Source: Planctomycetaceae bacterium
GTDB lineage: Bacteria; Planctomycetota; Planctomycetia; Planctomycetales; Planctomycetaceae
Reading direction: 5' to 3'
NCBI GenBank assembly: GCA_002724415.1
Contig: PBOU01000011.1
Coordinates: 1 to 42,000, forward strand
DNA length: 42,000 bases
A program made the position numbers and the translations under genes. Shown one piece after another: positions 16,761-25,736 of the stretch; within the stretch, counting starts at the first letter, position 1; the number at the start of each line of letters is the position of its first letter. Below the pieces are notes generated by a model that ran no database searches, had not been told where the DNA came from, and was given only the letters and a program-made list of their open reading frames with translations.

Positions 16761-17840
16761 TTACCAGTGGGCGTTGGGGCCAGCCGGGACGGGCACCTGG
16801 AATGCGCCGGCGTCACGTCCCTGGTGGTGTTCCTGTTGCACCCGGCGGATGGCCTGGTCGAATTCATCGCGGCTGCGAACCTGTTGAAAACGATGTCTCA
16901 GTGCCGGCCGGACTCGCATTGATTTCAGGTACCAGTGGATCATCTTCCGGAAGCCGACGATGGCTTTCGTTTCGCCCTTCTGCTCAACCAGGTATTCGAA
17001 TTGCTCGAGCAGCAAGGCCAGTCGCTCATCGAATCCACCCGGCGGGTCCCAGTGTCCGGTCTGCTCCCATTGGACGAGTTGGCGGAAGATCCAGGGGTTT
17101 GCCAGGGCACCACGACCGACCGAGATCCCGTCGCAGCCGGTGGTTTCCAACATCCGGGACGCGTCTTCGACACTGAGTATGTCTCCGTTGCCGATCACTG
17201 GGATCGAATCGACTGCTTCGACGACCTGGCGAATGCCATCGAGATCGACCTGTCCACTGAAACCTTGCTCACGTGTGCGGCCGTGTATGGCGATTGCCGC
17301 AACTCCGACGTTCTCGAAAGCGCGGGCGAACATCGGGGCGGTCAACGACTGGTCATCCCAGCCGAGCCTCATCTTGACTGTCACCGGCAGCGAGACCGCG
17401 TCAACCACACTGCGAACCAGCGAGACGGCTGCATCAGTCCGTTGCATCAATCCGGCGCCGGCGCCCAGGCCCGCGACCTTGGGAACGGGGCAGCCCATGT
17501 TGATGTCGATTGAATCCAGTTGAAATTCCGATTCCAACAGCCGGGCGGCATCGGCGAGGTAGTCGGGTTCACTGCCAAATATCTGGATCGACAGTGGGGT
17601 GTCTTGTGGACACGTTTGTACCAGTTCCAGGGCCTTGTGCCGACGAGCCAGTAAGCTGCGGGCATTGACCAGGTCCGTCGTGCACAATCCGACGCCACCC
17701 ACGCGACGGATCATTCGGCGGAATGGCAGGTTGGTGAAGCCAGCCAGCGGAGAGAGCAGGAAACGCGTCGCCAGCGGCAGTCGGCCGTAGCTCAGTTGCG
17801 CCGGAACGGTGCCAGGTTTCCCGTTCGACAGATTGCTCAT
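16761..17840 (-). CDS. dusB: tRNA-dihydrouridine synthase DusB
   Basis: This FMN enzyme reduces specific uridines of tRNA with NADPH. The 359-residue protein has the TIM-barrel start FLLSPLAGFTNLPFRRM, the catalytic-cysteine motif INMGCPVPKV (Cys117), VKMRLGWD, AIHGRTREQGFSG and the FMN-phosphate loop VIGNGDILS with GISVGRGALANPWIF. The last ~25 residues are polar and may be disordered. Its start overlaps the pheT stop by four bases, so the two are translationally coupled. Confidence 0.95.
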   Translation of the reverse strand: MSNLSNGKPGTVPAQLSYGRLPLATRFLLSPLAGFTNLPFRRMIRRVGGVGLCTTDLVNARSLLARRHKALELVQTCPQDTPLSIQIFGSEPDYLADAARLLESEFQLDSIDINMGCPVPKVAGLGAGAGLMQRTDAAVSLVRSVVDAVSLPVTVKMRLGWDDQSLTAPMFARAFENVGVAAIAIHGRTREQGFSGQVDLDGIRQVVEAVDSIPVIGNGDILSVEDASRMLETTGCDGISVGRGALANPWIFRQLVQWEQTGHWDPPGGFDERLALLLEQFEYLVEQKGETKAIVGFRKMIHWYLKSMRVRPALRHRFQQVRSRDEFDQAIRRVQQEHHQGRDAGAFQVPVPAGPNAHW

Positions 17841-19855
17841 CGCAGGCTGATTCCCAGGTCAGCCTGGCATGCCGCGACGACCTGGGCTTGGGCGTCCTCG
17901 ATTTCCTCGTTGGTCAAGGTCCGCTGGTCGGACCGGTATCCGATCGTGACAACATAGGACTTCTTGTCGGCAGGGATCTGCTCTCCCCGGTATTGTCCAC
18001 CGAAGGAAACACTGTCCAGCAGCGGTCCGGCGTTGTCGCGGACCACGCCTTCGAGGTCTTCCCAGGTGATGTGTTCGTCGAGCAGGAAATTGAGGTCTCG
18101 TTCGATCGCGGGAAATCGCGGGAGTTCCTGGAATCGCCGGGTGGTTTCGACAGCGGATTCGATGGTGGCGAGGTCGAGTTCCACGATGGTGACTGCGTCT
18201 CGCAAGTCGAGCGGGTCAGTGGCGTCGCGTGTCAGTTCGCCGAGGCAGCCACAGGGGCTGTCGTCCAGGAAAAGCCGGGCGCCTCGCCCCTCGACAAATC
18301 CCGGCAGTTCAATTGGCCTGGCAGTCAGCCGGGAGTGAGGTGCCAGTCGGGACACGACCATTTCGCACACCCCCTTGAGTTCTCCGAAAGAGCGGCCTGT
18401 GACGGCGGTGACACGGGTTGGTTCGGATCCCTCGGCACCGGGGCGGGCTTCCAGGTACACGTTGGCGATCTCAAAGAGATCCACGCCAAATGTGCCGTGG
18501 CGTTCATTCTCCCTGCGTGACTGGAGCAGGCTGGGCACCAGGCTCTGCCGCAACAGGTTCTCGTGGCGACGGGAGGAGTGTTCCACCGAAAGCGGTTCAC
18601 GGTCCGGGTCGGGCCGGAAAATCGAGAACAACTCGGCCGTGATGAACGACAAGGTCATCGCTTCATTGAAGCCGGAGGCACAGAAGAGGTCGCGAAGAGT
18701 GTTGGTGACCAGGTCCCGGTGCGTGGGCCGCGAGAGTGTCAGTGGAACGCGATTGTCTTCGGGAATCCGGTCATAACCCCAGATCCGGGCGACTTCCTCG
18801 ATCAGGTCAATTTCTCTGGTGAGATCTCGTCTCCAACCGGGCACCGTGAACGTGGCACCATCGGTGTCGGCGTCGCCGACCAGCGTGAGTCCCAGTTGTT
18901 CGAGGATACTGCAGATGTCGGCCGAGGGGACGTCGACGCCGAGCACACGTGGGACCTGGGCGAAACGGATCGAGACGGATGTGGGTTCTTCCGGGGGCGG
19001 TTCGCCCGCCCAGATGAGATCGTCGAGCAGTTCACCGCCAGCCAGTTCGAGTATCAATTCGCAGCAGCGACGACTGGCAATGTCGAGTCCATGCGGATCA
19101 ATGCCTCGTTCGAAACGAAACGATGAGTCGCTGAACAGCGAGAGACTGCGGGCGGTGTTGCGGACAGACAGGGGGGCAAACTCGGCCGTTTCGACGAGCA
19201 CGGTGGTGGTCGCCTCGGAGATCTCGGTCTCGGCTCCTCCCATGACGCCGGCCAGGGCCACGGGTTTTTCGGCATCGGCGATCACGCACATTCCCGGGGC
19301 CAGGGTGTAGGTCGTGTGGTTGATGGCCTCGAATTGTTCGCCACCGGTTGATTCACGGACGACAATCCGGCCTCCGGTGAGCTTGTCAAAATCGAAGGCA
19401 TGCAGGGGCTGTCCGGTTTCCAGCAGCACGTAATTTGTGATGTCGACGATGTTGTTGATCGTTGCGATTCCCACTGTGGCCAATCGACGGACCAGCCAGT
19501 CTGGGCTGGGGCCGACACGGACCCCCCGGAGCACCCGGGCCGTGTAGCGGGGACACAATTCTGGAGAATGAATCTCGACCGAGGTGGCCTCGGTCACGGA
19601 ATTCCCGGCTGTCGCGGGGTGTGGATCGGGGGAGTCGAGCGGGAGGTCGTACAGCACCGAGATTTCTCGGGCGACACCGACATGGCCCAGGCAATCGGGT
19701 CGGTTACTGGTCACCTCAAGATCGATGGCCGTGTCGTCACCCCGGGACTCAACTCCCTCGAGATTGAGTCCCGACATGGTCAGCCGCGTGGTCAAATCCT
19801 CGAGCGGCATCTCGAGCGAGACGTACTGCCCGAGCCATTCCCAACTGACGATCAT
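17837..19855 (-). CDS. pheT: Phenylalanyl-tRNA synthetase beta subunit, lacking the tRNA-binding OB domain
   Basis: The 672-residue beta subunit joins PheS to charge tRNA-Phe and edits Tyr-tRNA-Phe. It starts MIVSWEWLGQYVSL and goes directly from GLNLEGVESRGD to IDLEVTSNRPDCLGHVGVARE; the ~110-residue OB-fold normally inserted there is missing, which explains the reduced length (usual ~790). The B3/B4 editing region, B5 and the catalytic-like core are present. The C-terminal anticodon-binding FDX-ACB domain is intact (FPAIERDLNFLLDE to the end). No pheS lies next to it, unlike the common pheST operon. The start was placed at 19855 by the family N-terminus. Confidence 0.95.
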   Translation of the reverse strand: MIVSWEWLGQYVSLEMPLEDLTTRLTMSGLNLEGVESRGDDTAIDLEVTSNRPDCLGHVGVAREISVLYDLPLDSPDPHPATAGNSVTEATSVEIHSPELCPRYTARVLRGVRVGPSPDWLVRRLATVGIATINNIVDITNYVLLETGQPLHAFDFDKLTGGRIVVRESTGGEQFEAINHTTYTLAPGMCVIADAEKPVALAGVMGGAETEISEATTTVLVETAEFAPLSVRNTARSLSLFSDSSFRFERGIDPHGLDIASRRCCELILELAGGELLDDLIWAGEPPPEEPTSVSIRFAQVPRVLGVDVPSADICSILEQLGLTLVGDADTDGATFTVPGWRRDLTREIDLIEEVARIWGYDRIPEDNRVPLTLSRPTHRDLVTNTLRDLFCASGFNEAMTLSFITAELFSIFRPDPDREPLSVEHSSRRHENLLRQSLVPSLLQSRRENERHGTFGVDLFEIANVYLEARPGAEGSEPTRVTAVTGRSFGELKGVCEMVVSRLAPHSRLTARPIELPGFVEGRGARLFLDDSPCGCLGELTRDATDPLDLRDAVTIVELDLATIESAVETTRRFQELPRFPAIERDLNFLLDEHITWEDLEGVVRDNAGPLLDSVSFGGQYRGEQIPADKKSYVVTIGYRSDQRTLTNEEIEDAQAQVVAACQADLGISLR

Positions 19856-20035
19856 CGGCTGCCTCGTCTCTCGCCTGCGTGCCACCAAACGGCTAATCTA
19901 AGCCGCGTTCCGGAGGATGAAAAGGGTATCTGGAGCGACGGCCGTCGTGCTATTCTTTCGCACCAGGTGTGTTGAGGGTGTGTCGAAACGGTGAACGGTC
20001 GGTTGAAGTCGTAAAAAGACAGGGGAGTGTGACAG

Positions 20036-21007
20036 ATGCCACGGGCGATTCGATTCAATGACCGGACCAATCTGACCAGTGGGATTGCTCGTCTGGGGCA
20101 GAGAATGCAACGACAGGGGACCGTTGCCGAGCAGGCTCATGACGGCGACACGCTGATCGTGAGTGCCGTCGGCGACATCGGTGTCCGTCTGCTGGGTATC
20201 GACACCGCGGAGATCAGTTTCCTGTTTCCCGGAACGACCGAGTTCGTCGGCATCGAAGACGAACGCTGGAAGGGCTTTCTGGCCGACCCATTTGACAAGA
20301 AATGGCCCCGGTTCAGTAAACCCCTCCCGCAAGGGTTGCAGCAGTTTTTGAAGGCCCGGCTTCATGACGACGCGTCCGAGAATCACCATCATCATGCTCG
20401 TGCGGCGGAGACGGCGCTGGAACGAGAAATCACGGCTGATCTGAAAGTGATGCAAAAGACGATTGACACGTTCCAGATGTTCATGGTCTTCGGGTATGAG
20501 ATCATGGATGGCTATGGCCGATTTCTGTGTTTCATCAACCGCAACCAACCGAATCGCAACAAGCCGGCTCCGCGTCCATTGAGCTACAACGAGCGGTTGT
20601 TGAAACTTGGGCAGGCGAGTCCTTATTTCATCTGGCCCAATGTCAACCCGTGGCGGAAACAGGATTCAATTCTCGAAGCAGTGCCTGACCCGAAGGGCAT
20701 GAAACGCCAGGCGTTGCTCGACCAGTCACTGGGGCGCGTGCGGCGTGACGTGGCTGCCGCACGGGCGGCTCACCGTGGGATTTTCGACGCCACCGGACCG
20801 CTGCAACTGGAGCCGTTTGAACTGAGGTTTCTCGCCAGGCGGTCTCTGCCGTCACGGTGGGTGATCGATCTGGACGCCGATGATGGCGTGTTGCGACGAC
20901 CAGAGAATTACTACCGGATTCCCAATGCCGAGGATCGGTTGTTTGTCTCCCCCGAGCACGTTCCCCTGTTTGTGGAGCGTGGCTGGAAACGTGAATCGGT
21001 TTCCTGA
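20036..21007 (+). CDS. Staphylococcal-nuclease-like (SNase-fold) protein with long insertion
   Basis: The 323-residue protein contains the SNase active-site string HDGDTL (Asp36, Asp38) followed by VRLLGIDTAE (Arg51, Asp56, Glu59). Later comes DGYGRFLCFI (Arg162). These correspond to Asp19, Asp21, Arg35, Asp40, Glu43 and Arg87 of staphylococcal nuclease, so calcium-dependent phosphodiester cleavage is plausible. The spacing from Glu to the second Arg is 103 residues instead of 44, owing to a helical insert that includes four consecutive histidines (117-120). The last ~150 residues are not recognised. No signal peptide is seen. AGGGGAG before the start supports it. Confidence 0.75.
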   Translation: MPRAIRFNDRTNLTSGIARLGQRMQRQGTVAEQAHDGDTLIVSAVGDIGVRLLGIDTAEISFLFPGTTEFVGIEDERWKGFLADPFDKKWPRFSKPLPQGLQQFLKARLHDDASENHHHHARAAETALEREITADLKVMQKTIDTFQMFMVFGYEIMDGYGRFLCFINRNQPNRNKPAPRPLSYNERLLKLGQASPYFIWPNVNPWRKQDSILEAVPDPKGMKRQALLDQSLGRVRRDVAAARAAHRGIFDATGPLQLEPFELRFLARRSLPSRWVIDLDADDGVLRRPENYYRIPNAEDRLFVSPEHVPLFVERGWKRESVS

Positions 21008-21039
21008 CCAGCGAAGCGGGCCGCGGTGGAAACGCGTGG

Positions 21040-21948
21040 TCACTTCGGGTCGCGTGCGTGCGGGTGTGCTCGCTCGTAGGTCTCACGCAGTCGCCTGGTG
21101 CTGACGTGGGTGTAGATCTGCGTCGTGGTCAGGCTCTTGTGTCCGAGGAGTTCCTGCACGCTGCGGAGATCGGCTCCCCCGTCGAGCATGTGGCTGGCAA
21201 AGCTGTGACGGAGGGTGTGCGGAGAGGTGATCTGGTCGAGTCCTGCGGCAGCGATGTGTTTTTCCAGAAGCCGGCCCACGCTGCGGGCGGTCAGCCTCCG
21301 GCCGAATCTGTTCAGGAAGATGGCATCTCGTTCGACAGGGCTGATGTCCGACGCGGGCCGCCGTACCGCGAGCCAGTTGGACAACGACGCGGCGGCAAAG
21401 CGTCCGATCGGCGCGATTCGTTCCTTGCGGCCCTTGCCCCGGACCCGCACGATATTGCCGTCACGATCCCAATCCTCGAGGTTCATCGCGACCAGTTCGC
21501 TGACCCGCAGCCCGGCGGAATAGAGTGTTTCCAGGATGGCGCGGTCTCTCAGCCCGGACGGCTGCTCTTTCGACGGGGTTTCCAGAAGCGTGGCCACTTG
21601 CTCGGTGTTCAGAAAATGAGGCAATCGCCGTCCCTGTCGGGGTGTACGCAGCGCCCGGGCCGGATTGGATTCGACCAGCTTTTCGCGGCGACAGTATTCG
21701 AAAAAGCTTCGCAGGCTGGCCAATCGTCGGGCGACGGTGCTACGGGCGTAGCCCCGCTGGTGCAGGTCCGCCACGAACGCACGCAACTGGGCGATCGAGA
21801 TGGTCGCAGGGGACGGCAACCGGTCCTCGGACAACCGAAAGAACTCCAGCAGGTCGGCCAGGTCCGCGCCGTATGACTTCAAGGTCAGCGGCGATGCGTT
21901 CCGCTCGATCCGCAGGTACCGCAGAAAGCCCTCGATGGCTGTCTGCAT
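21040..21948 (-). CDS. xerC: Tyrosine recombinase XerC/XerD family
   Basis: This 302-residue site-specific recombinase is probably the chromosome-dimer resolution enzyme acting at dif. It has a SAM-like N-terminal DNA-binding domain ([19 protein letters not shown] to about residue 95) and a complete catalytic set: Arg148 (SAGLRVSEL), Lys172 (VRGKGRKER), His244 and Arg247 ([10 protein letters not shown]), His270 (LLGHKSL) and the nucleophile Tyr279 (TQIYTHV). No phage, integron or attachment site is nearby, favouring a housekeeping Xer role. It follows a small unknown gene by 16 bases. XerC is preferred over XerD only loosely. Confidence 0.9.
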   Translation of the reverse strand: MQTAIEGFLRYLRIERNASPLTLKSYGADLADLLEFFRLSEDRLPSPATISIAQLRAFVADLHQRGYARSTVARRLASLRSFFEYCRREKLVESNPARALRTPRQGRRLPHFLNTEQVATLLETPSKEQPSGLRDRAILETLYSAGLRVSELVAMNLEDWDRDGNIVRVRGKGRKERIAPIGRFAAASLSNWLAVRRPASDISPVERDAIFLNRFGRRLTARSVGRLLEKHIAAAGLDQITSPHTLRHSFASHMLDGGADLRSVQELLGHKSLTTTQIYTHVSTRRLRETYERAHPHARDPK

Positions 21949-21964
21949 GGGAAGCCTCGATTTG

Positions 21965-22297
21965 TCAGGGCAGGCGGCCGACTCCGCGGTGCCTCAGGCC
22001 CGGCATCGGAACCGACTGGGGCTGAGTGCTTGGAGCGGAGGAGGATGGGGCGGTGGTTGGCGACGCAGCGGCCGATCCCGAGGGGGGCGAGGACGAGGGG
22101 ACGGCCGATGTCTTGGCAATCGTCTCTTCCTTGAGCCGCCTGACTTTTTGGCTGAGCACAGCGGCGTCATACCAACTGAAACTCAACTCCTCGTCAGCCG
22201 CGTATTGTCCCAGCTTTTGCAGGACACTCTCGGTGCTGTCGTCATCGTAAAGGAAGACGTACCGCTCCGAATTTTTTACCAACGCCAAGACGTTCAT
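21965..22297 (-). CDS. Small unknown protein with disordered tail, upstream of xerC
   Basis: The 110-residue protein begins [20 protein letters not shown]. It has an alpha/beta-looking N-terminal 60 residues ([36 protein letters not shown]) and a Ser/Pro/Ala-rich tail ending in Arg/Gly. I recognise no named family. The compact acidic/aromatic head and the coding-like composition argue that it is real. It is 16 bases upstream of xerC and likely co-transcribed. The ATG at 22297 was chosen over one four codons earlier because the hydrophobic strand starts there. Confidence 0.7.
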   Translation of the reverse strand: MNVLALVKNSERYVFLYDDDSTESVLQKLGQYAADEELSFSWYDAAVLSQKVRRLKEETIAKTSAVPSSSPPSGSAAASPTTAPSSSAPSTQPQSVPMPGLRHRGVGRLP

Positions 22298-22538
22298 TTC
22301 ACGTTGCACGTGCCGAGTTCCTTACCCGGGTCGATTTACCCCAGAGTTCTATCGGCCACTACACGTGATAAAACCCGCGTTTTCTTCAGTGCAGGGCACA
22401 CAATCCGACCGGATATCGCTAGAACCGGTACAACCGGACCAAACCAGCTTCCGAGGTGGTTGGTGGGCAGGGCTTCCTGCTGCTCGAGGTGACCGTTAGG
22501 ATGTTCGGGGTGTTGGTTCGGAAAATTGGCGAGAGACC

Positions 22539-23624
22539 GTGGAACACCTGATTCCTGGCGAATGGTTCCAAGATCTGCACTGGGCAGTGCTACTGGGCCT
22601 GGTTGCGATCTCGATGTTCACGCTGATGGTTGGCGCGGATTGGCTCGTCGAGAGTGCCAGTACGCTGGCCCAGCGTCTGGGAGTCCCACAGATAATCGTC
22701 GGGGCCACGATTGTCAGCCTCGGGACGACCGCTCCGGAGTGCGCCGTCAGCGTGATGGCCGCCTGGGAAGGCAATAGCGGCCTGGCCCTGGGGAATGCTG
22801 TCGGATCGGTCATTGCCGACACCGGGCTGATATTCGGCCTGGGGTGCCTGCTGACCCGGTTGCCAGTCAACCGTTTCTTACTGGATCGGCAGGGGTGGGT
22901 GCAGTTTGGATCCGCCGTTGTGTTGGCCGGACTCTGTTACGGGTTGTGGTTGGGGCATGGTGACATGGCGGTGGTTCCCCGTTGGGCCGGCGGGATGTTC
23001 CTGGTCCTCCTGGGGGTCTACATGGTTGTTTCGGTCCGGTGGAGCCTTCAGGACGAAGTGCAGGTGGCCGAACCTGGTGCTGACCCGGTTGCCAAGATGG
23101 AGGCCGATGACAAGACGGCTGGGAAAGTGTTCGTGTTGTTGGGCGTGTTGCTGGTTGGTGCGGCAACGGTGGTGGCCAGTAGCCACGTGCTGATCGAGTC
23201 GGTCGAAGTCATGGCCCGGCGACTGTCGGTCCCCGATGTGGTGTTGTCGGCAACGCTGGTGGCTTTTGGAACGTCGTTGCCGGAACTGGTGGTTGGTGTG
23301 ACCGCGATCCGGCGTGGTCATCCCGAGTTGCTCGTCGGCAACGTGATTGGTGCAGACGTGCTCAATGTGCTGTTCGTGATTGGTGCGTCGGCCATTGCAG
23401 CCGAGTTGCCGATTGTTGACGATTCGGTCACCGACACGTTTTCCCGCGAGATATTTCTTCGATTGCACCTGCCGACCATGTTGCTGATCCTGGTCATCTT
23501 TCGAGCATCGATTTTCCGGGCCATCCGGGTGAATACGTTCCAGCGCTGGATGGGTGCACCGTTGTTGTTGTGTTATGTCATGTTCGTGATCATCAACGCA
23601 CTTTACGGCGGCGGTGCCTCATGA
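22539..23624 (+). CDS. Ca2+/cation antiporter (CaCA family, YrbG-like)
   Basis: The 361-residue membrane protein has two inverted five-helix repeats, each with the alpha-repeat motif: SLGTTAPECAVSVMAAWEG then GNAVGSVIADTG, and AFGTSLPELVVGVTAIRRG then GNVIGADVLNVLF. The Pro-Glu in each is the ion-binding site. It exchanges sodium or protons, possibly with potassium, for calcium across the inner membrane. A cytosolic loop of ~35 charged residues joins the halves. The start is GTG. Its TGA overlaps the ATG of the following gene. Confidence 0.93.
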   Translation: MEHLIPGEWFQDLHWAVLLGLVAISMFTLMVGADWLVESASTLAQRLGVPQIIVGATIVSLGTTAPECAVSVMAAWEGNSGLALGNAVGSVIADTGLIFGLGCLLTRLPVNRFLLDRQGWVQFGSAVVLAGLCYGLWLGHGDMAVVPRWAGGMFLVLLGVYMVVSVRWSLQDEVQVAEPGADPVAKMEADDKTAGKVFVLLGVLLVGAATVVASSHVLIESVEVMARRLSVPDVVLSATLVAFGTSLPELVVGVTAIRRGHPELLVGNVIGADVLNVLFVIGASAIAAELPIVDDSVTDTFSREIFLRLHLPTMLLILVIFRASIFRAIRVNTFQRWMGAPLLLCYVMFVIINALYGGGAS

Positions 23625-24862
23625 ACCGTTCATCGCAGTCGATGGACCCGTCATCGGTTGTGGACTGGTTCGGCTCGCAGGTTCCCGTGGATGACTTTGC
23701 GGGGCGTCGCGTGCTGGTGATTGTCCCGGACACGACCCGGACGGCACCGCTGCCGTTGCTGTTTGGGGGAGTGCACCGTCGGATTGCTCCAGTTGCCGAA
23801 TCAATTGATGTGATCGTGGCGCTCGGGACACACCCGGCAATGAGTGAATCAGCGATCGGGGAAATGTTGGGGCTGGCCGCGCTGGAGGGAGCCGAGGCAA
23901 TTGGATTGTACAATCACGAATGGGATCGGCCCGATCGATTGAAGCGTATAGGCACATTGACTGCCGAAGACACCGCCGCACTCTCTGGCGGCTTGTTGTC
24001 CGAGGACGTCGCTGTCGAAATCAACTCGAGGATTGACGACTACGATGTGCTGCTGGTCCTTGGCCCGGTGTTTCCGCACGAGGTGGTTGGTTTTTCAGGA
24101 GGCAACAAGTATTTCTTCCCGGGAATTGCCGGAGCGGAGATCCTGAATTTTTTTCATTGGCTGGGAGCCCTGATCACCAATTCGCAGATAATTGGCAGGA
24201 AGCAGACACCGGTTCGCGAGGTGGTTGACAGGGCTGCGGCGATGATCGGAGTGGAGCGGCGGTGCGTGTCATTTGTCGTCGGGGAGGACGGTGGCGTTCT
24301 GGACCTTTTTTACGGGACTCCGGAGTCTGCCTGGTCGAACGCCGCTGACCTGTCCAATCGGACTCACATTCGCTGGAAATCTCACCCGTTCCATACGGTG
24401 CTGTCATGTGCGCCGCCGATGTACGATGAATTGTGGGTGGCCGGGAAGTGCATGTACAAACTCGAGCCGGTTGTCGCCGACGGGGGCGAGTTGATCATCT
24501 ATGCCCCACATCTGTCGGAAATCTCAGTGACTCATGGCGAGTTGATCAAACAGGTGGGGTATCACGTACGAGACTATTTCACGAGCGATCCGGAACGGTT
24601 TGCTGATATCCCGCGTGGAGTTTTGGCTCATTCGACCCACGTTCGCGGTGGTGGACGAATGGTCGATGGTGTGGAGGTTCCCCGGATCACGGTGACATTG
24701 GCCACGGCTTTGTCCGAGGAAACGTGTCGGAGCGTGAACCTGGGGTGGCGTGATCCGGCAACGATCGACATCGAATCGTTTGCGGATCGCGAGGACGAGG
24801 GAGTGTTGCTCGTGCGGCGAGCCGGTGAGCATCTGCATCGTCTCGAGGAGAAACTGCCATGA
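23621..24862 (+). CDS. LarA-like (nickel-dependent lactate racemase family) protein
   Basis: The 413-residue protein matches the LarA superfamily (DUF2088). The DTTR motif (Asp37, Arg40), His71 in ALGTHPAM, and His153 and Lys163 in FPHEVVGFSGGNKYFFPG correspond to the substrate-binding, catalytic and cofactor-tethering residues of lactate racemase. The lysine is where the nickel-pincer nucleotide is attached. The substrate is unknown: relatives racemise or epimerise various 2-hydroxy acids. The larB, larC and larE cofactor genes are not in the window. ATGA overlaps at both ends place it in a tight operon with the cation antiporter and a sugar/inositol-phosphatase-like enzyme. Confidence 0.85.
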   Translation: MNRSSQSMDPSSVVDWFGSQVPVDDFAGRRVLVIVPDTTRTAPLPLLFGGVHRRIAPVAESIDVIVALGTHPAMSESAIGEMLGLAALEGAEAIGLYNHEWDRPDRLKRIGTLTAEDTAALSGGLLSEDVAVEINSRIDDYDVLLVLGPVFPHEVVGFSGGNKYFFPGIAGAEILNFFHWLGALITNSQIIGRKQTPVREVVDRAAAMIGVERRCVSFVVGEDGGVLDLFYGTPESAWSNAADLSNRTHIRWKSHPFHTVLSCAPPMYDELWVAGKCMYKLEPVVADGGELIIYAPHLSEISVTHGELIKQVGYHVRDYFTSDPERFADIPRGVLAHSTHVRGGGRMVDGVEVPRITVTLATALSEETCRSVNLGWRDPATIDIESFADREDEGVLLVRRAGEHLHRLEEKLP

Positions 24863-25662
24863 ATGCTCCAGCGACCGATCTTGCCCGGCGACTCGATTTT
24901 GCCGTGGCCCTGTCCTCGGAGGTCGGTGAACTGATACTGCGGTATTTCGACGATCCGGATCTCGTCGTCGAGCGCAAACGTGATGAGACTCCGGTGACGG
25001 TTGCCGATCGTCAGGCGGAGCAGTTGATTCGTGACCGCGTGGCCGAATCGTGGCCGGGTGACGGAGTGTTGGGCGAGGAGTTCGACGAGACAACCGGGAC
25101 CAGCGGGTTTCGCTGGATTCTCGATCCGATTGACGGCACCAAGTCGTTCATTCACCAGGTGCCACTGTTCGGCACGTTGATTGGACTGGAACACGACGGA
25201 CAAATGGTGGCCGGAGTCTGTCGTATGCCTGCTCTCGACGAGGTGGTTTTCGCCGGAGTTGGCCTGGGCGCCTGGTGGCAACGCGGGGCCGGTGAGCCGC
25301 AGGAAGCGCGTGTGTCGACTGTCGATCGGCTGGACGAGGCACTGTTTTGTACGACCACGATCACCGGATGGAGAACGACCGGTCGCCAGGAAACATTTGA
25401 GCGTCTCTGTTCCGCGTCGGGACTGGTCCGGGGCTGGAGCGACTGTTACGGCCACCTGCTGGTGGCGACCGGGCGGGCTGACGTGATGGTCGATCCAGAG
25501 ATGAACACCTGGGATGCGGCGGCGTTGTTGCCGATCTTGGAAGAGGCCGGTGGTCACTTCGTGACCCTGGATGGACGGGCGGTTGTCGATGGCGGCAATG
25601 GTCTGAGCGTGAATGCTGGGATTTGCGATGCCGTGTTGAAGGTGATTGCTGGCGAGGAATGA
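24859..25662 (+). CDS. Inositol-monophosphatase family phosphatase (HisN-like)
   Basis: The 267-residue Mg-dependent phosphatase has the usual metal-site signatures: GVLGEEFDE, the ILDPIDGTKSFIHQVPLFGTLI box, and the C-terminal WDAAALLPILEEAGG motif. The full-length spacing fits the family. The DPIDGTKSFxxxxPxF form with a following LIGL resembles bacterial histidinol-phosphate phosphatases, but inositol, sugar or nucleotide phosphates cannot be excluded. It overlaps the LarA-like gene by four bases. Confidence 0.9.
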   Translation: MNAPATDLARRLDFAVALSSEVGELILRYFDDPDLVVERKRDETPVTVADRQAEQLIRDRVAESWPGDGVLGEEFDETTGTSGFRWILDPIDGTKSFIHQVPLFGTLIGLEHDGQMVAGVCRMPALDEVVFAGVGLGAWWQRGAGEPQEARVSTVDRLDEALFCTTTITGWRTTGRQETFERLCSASGLVRGWSDCYGHLLVATGRADVMVDPEMNTWDAAALLPILEEAGGHFVTLDGRAVVDGGNGLSVNAGICDAVLKVIAGEE

Positions 25663-25697
25663 TCCGGTTGGGTTTTTCAGAAACGAGTCCCAGCAGT

Positions 25698-25703
25698 TAG
25701 AAT
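25698..25703 (+). promoter_or_regulatory. TAGAAT -10-like hexamer upstream of VWA gene
   Basis: This hexamer lies 34 bases before the start of the first VWA gene, in the only gap between the antiporter operon and that gene. No good -35 is visible. The same hexamer recurs upstream of several other genes in this window. Confidence 0.35.
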
Positions 25704-25736
25704 GTGGTCGGAATTGCCGGTTGGTGACGTCACCTG

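Noticed and set aside
21040-21948. The tyrosine recombinase as an integrase of a mobile element
   Set aside because: There are no flanking repeats, tRNA, phage or cargo genes, and the sequence is of the housekeeping Xer type.
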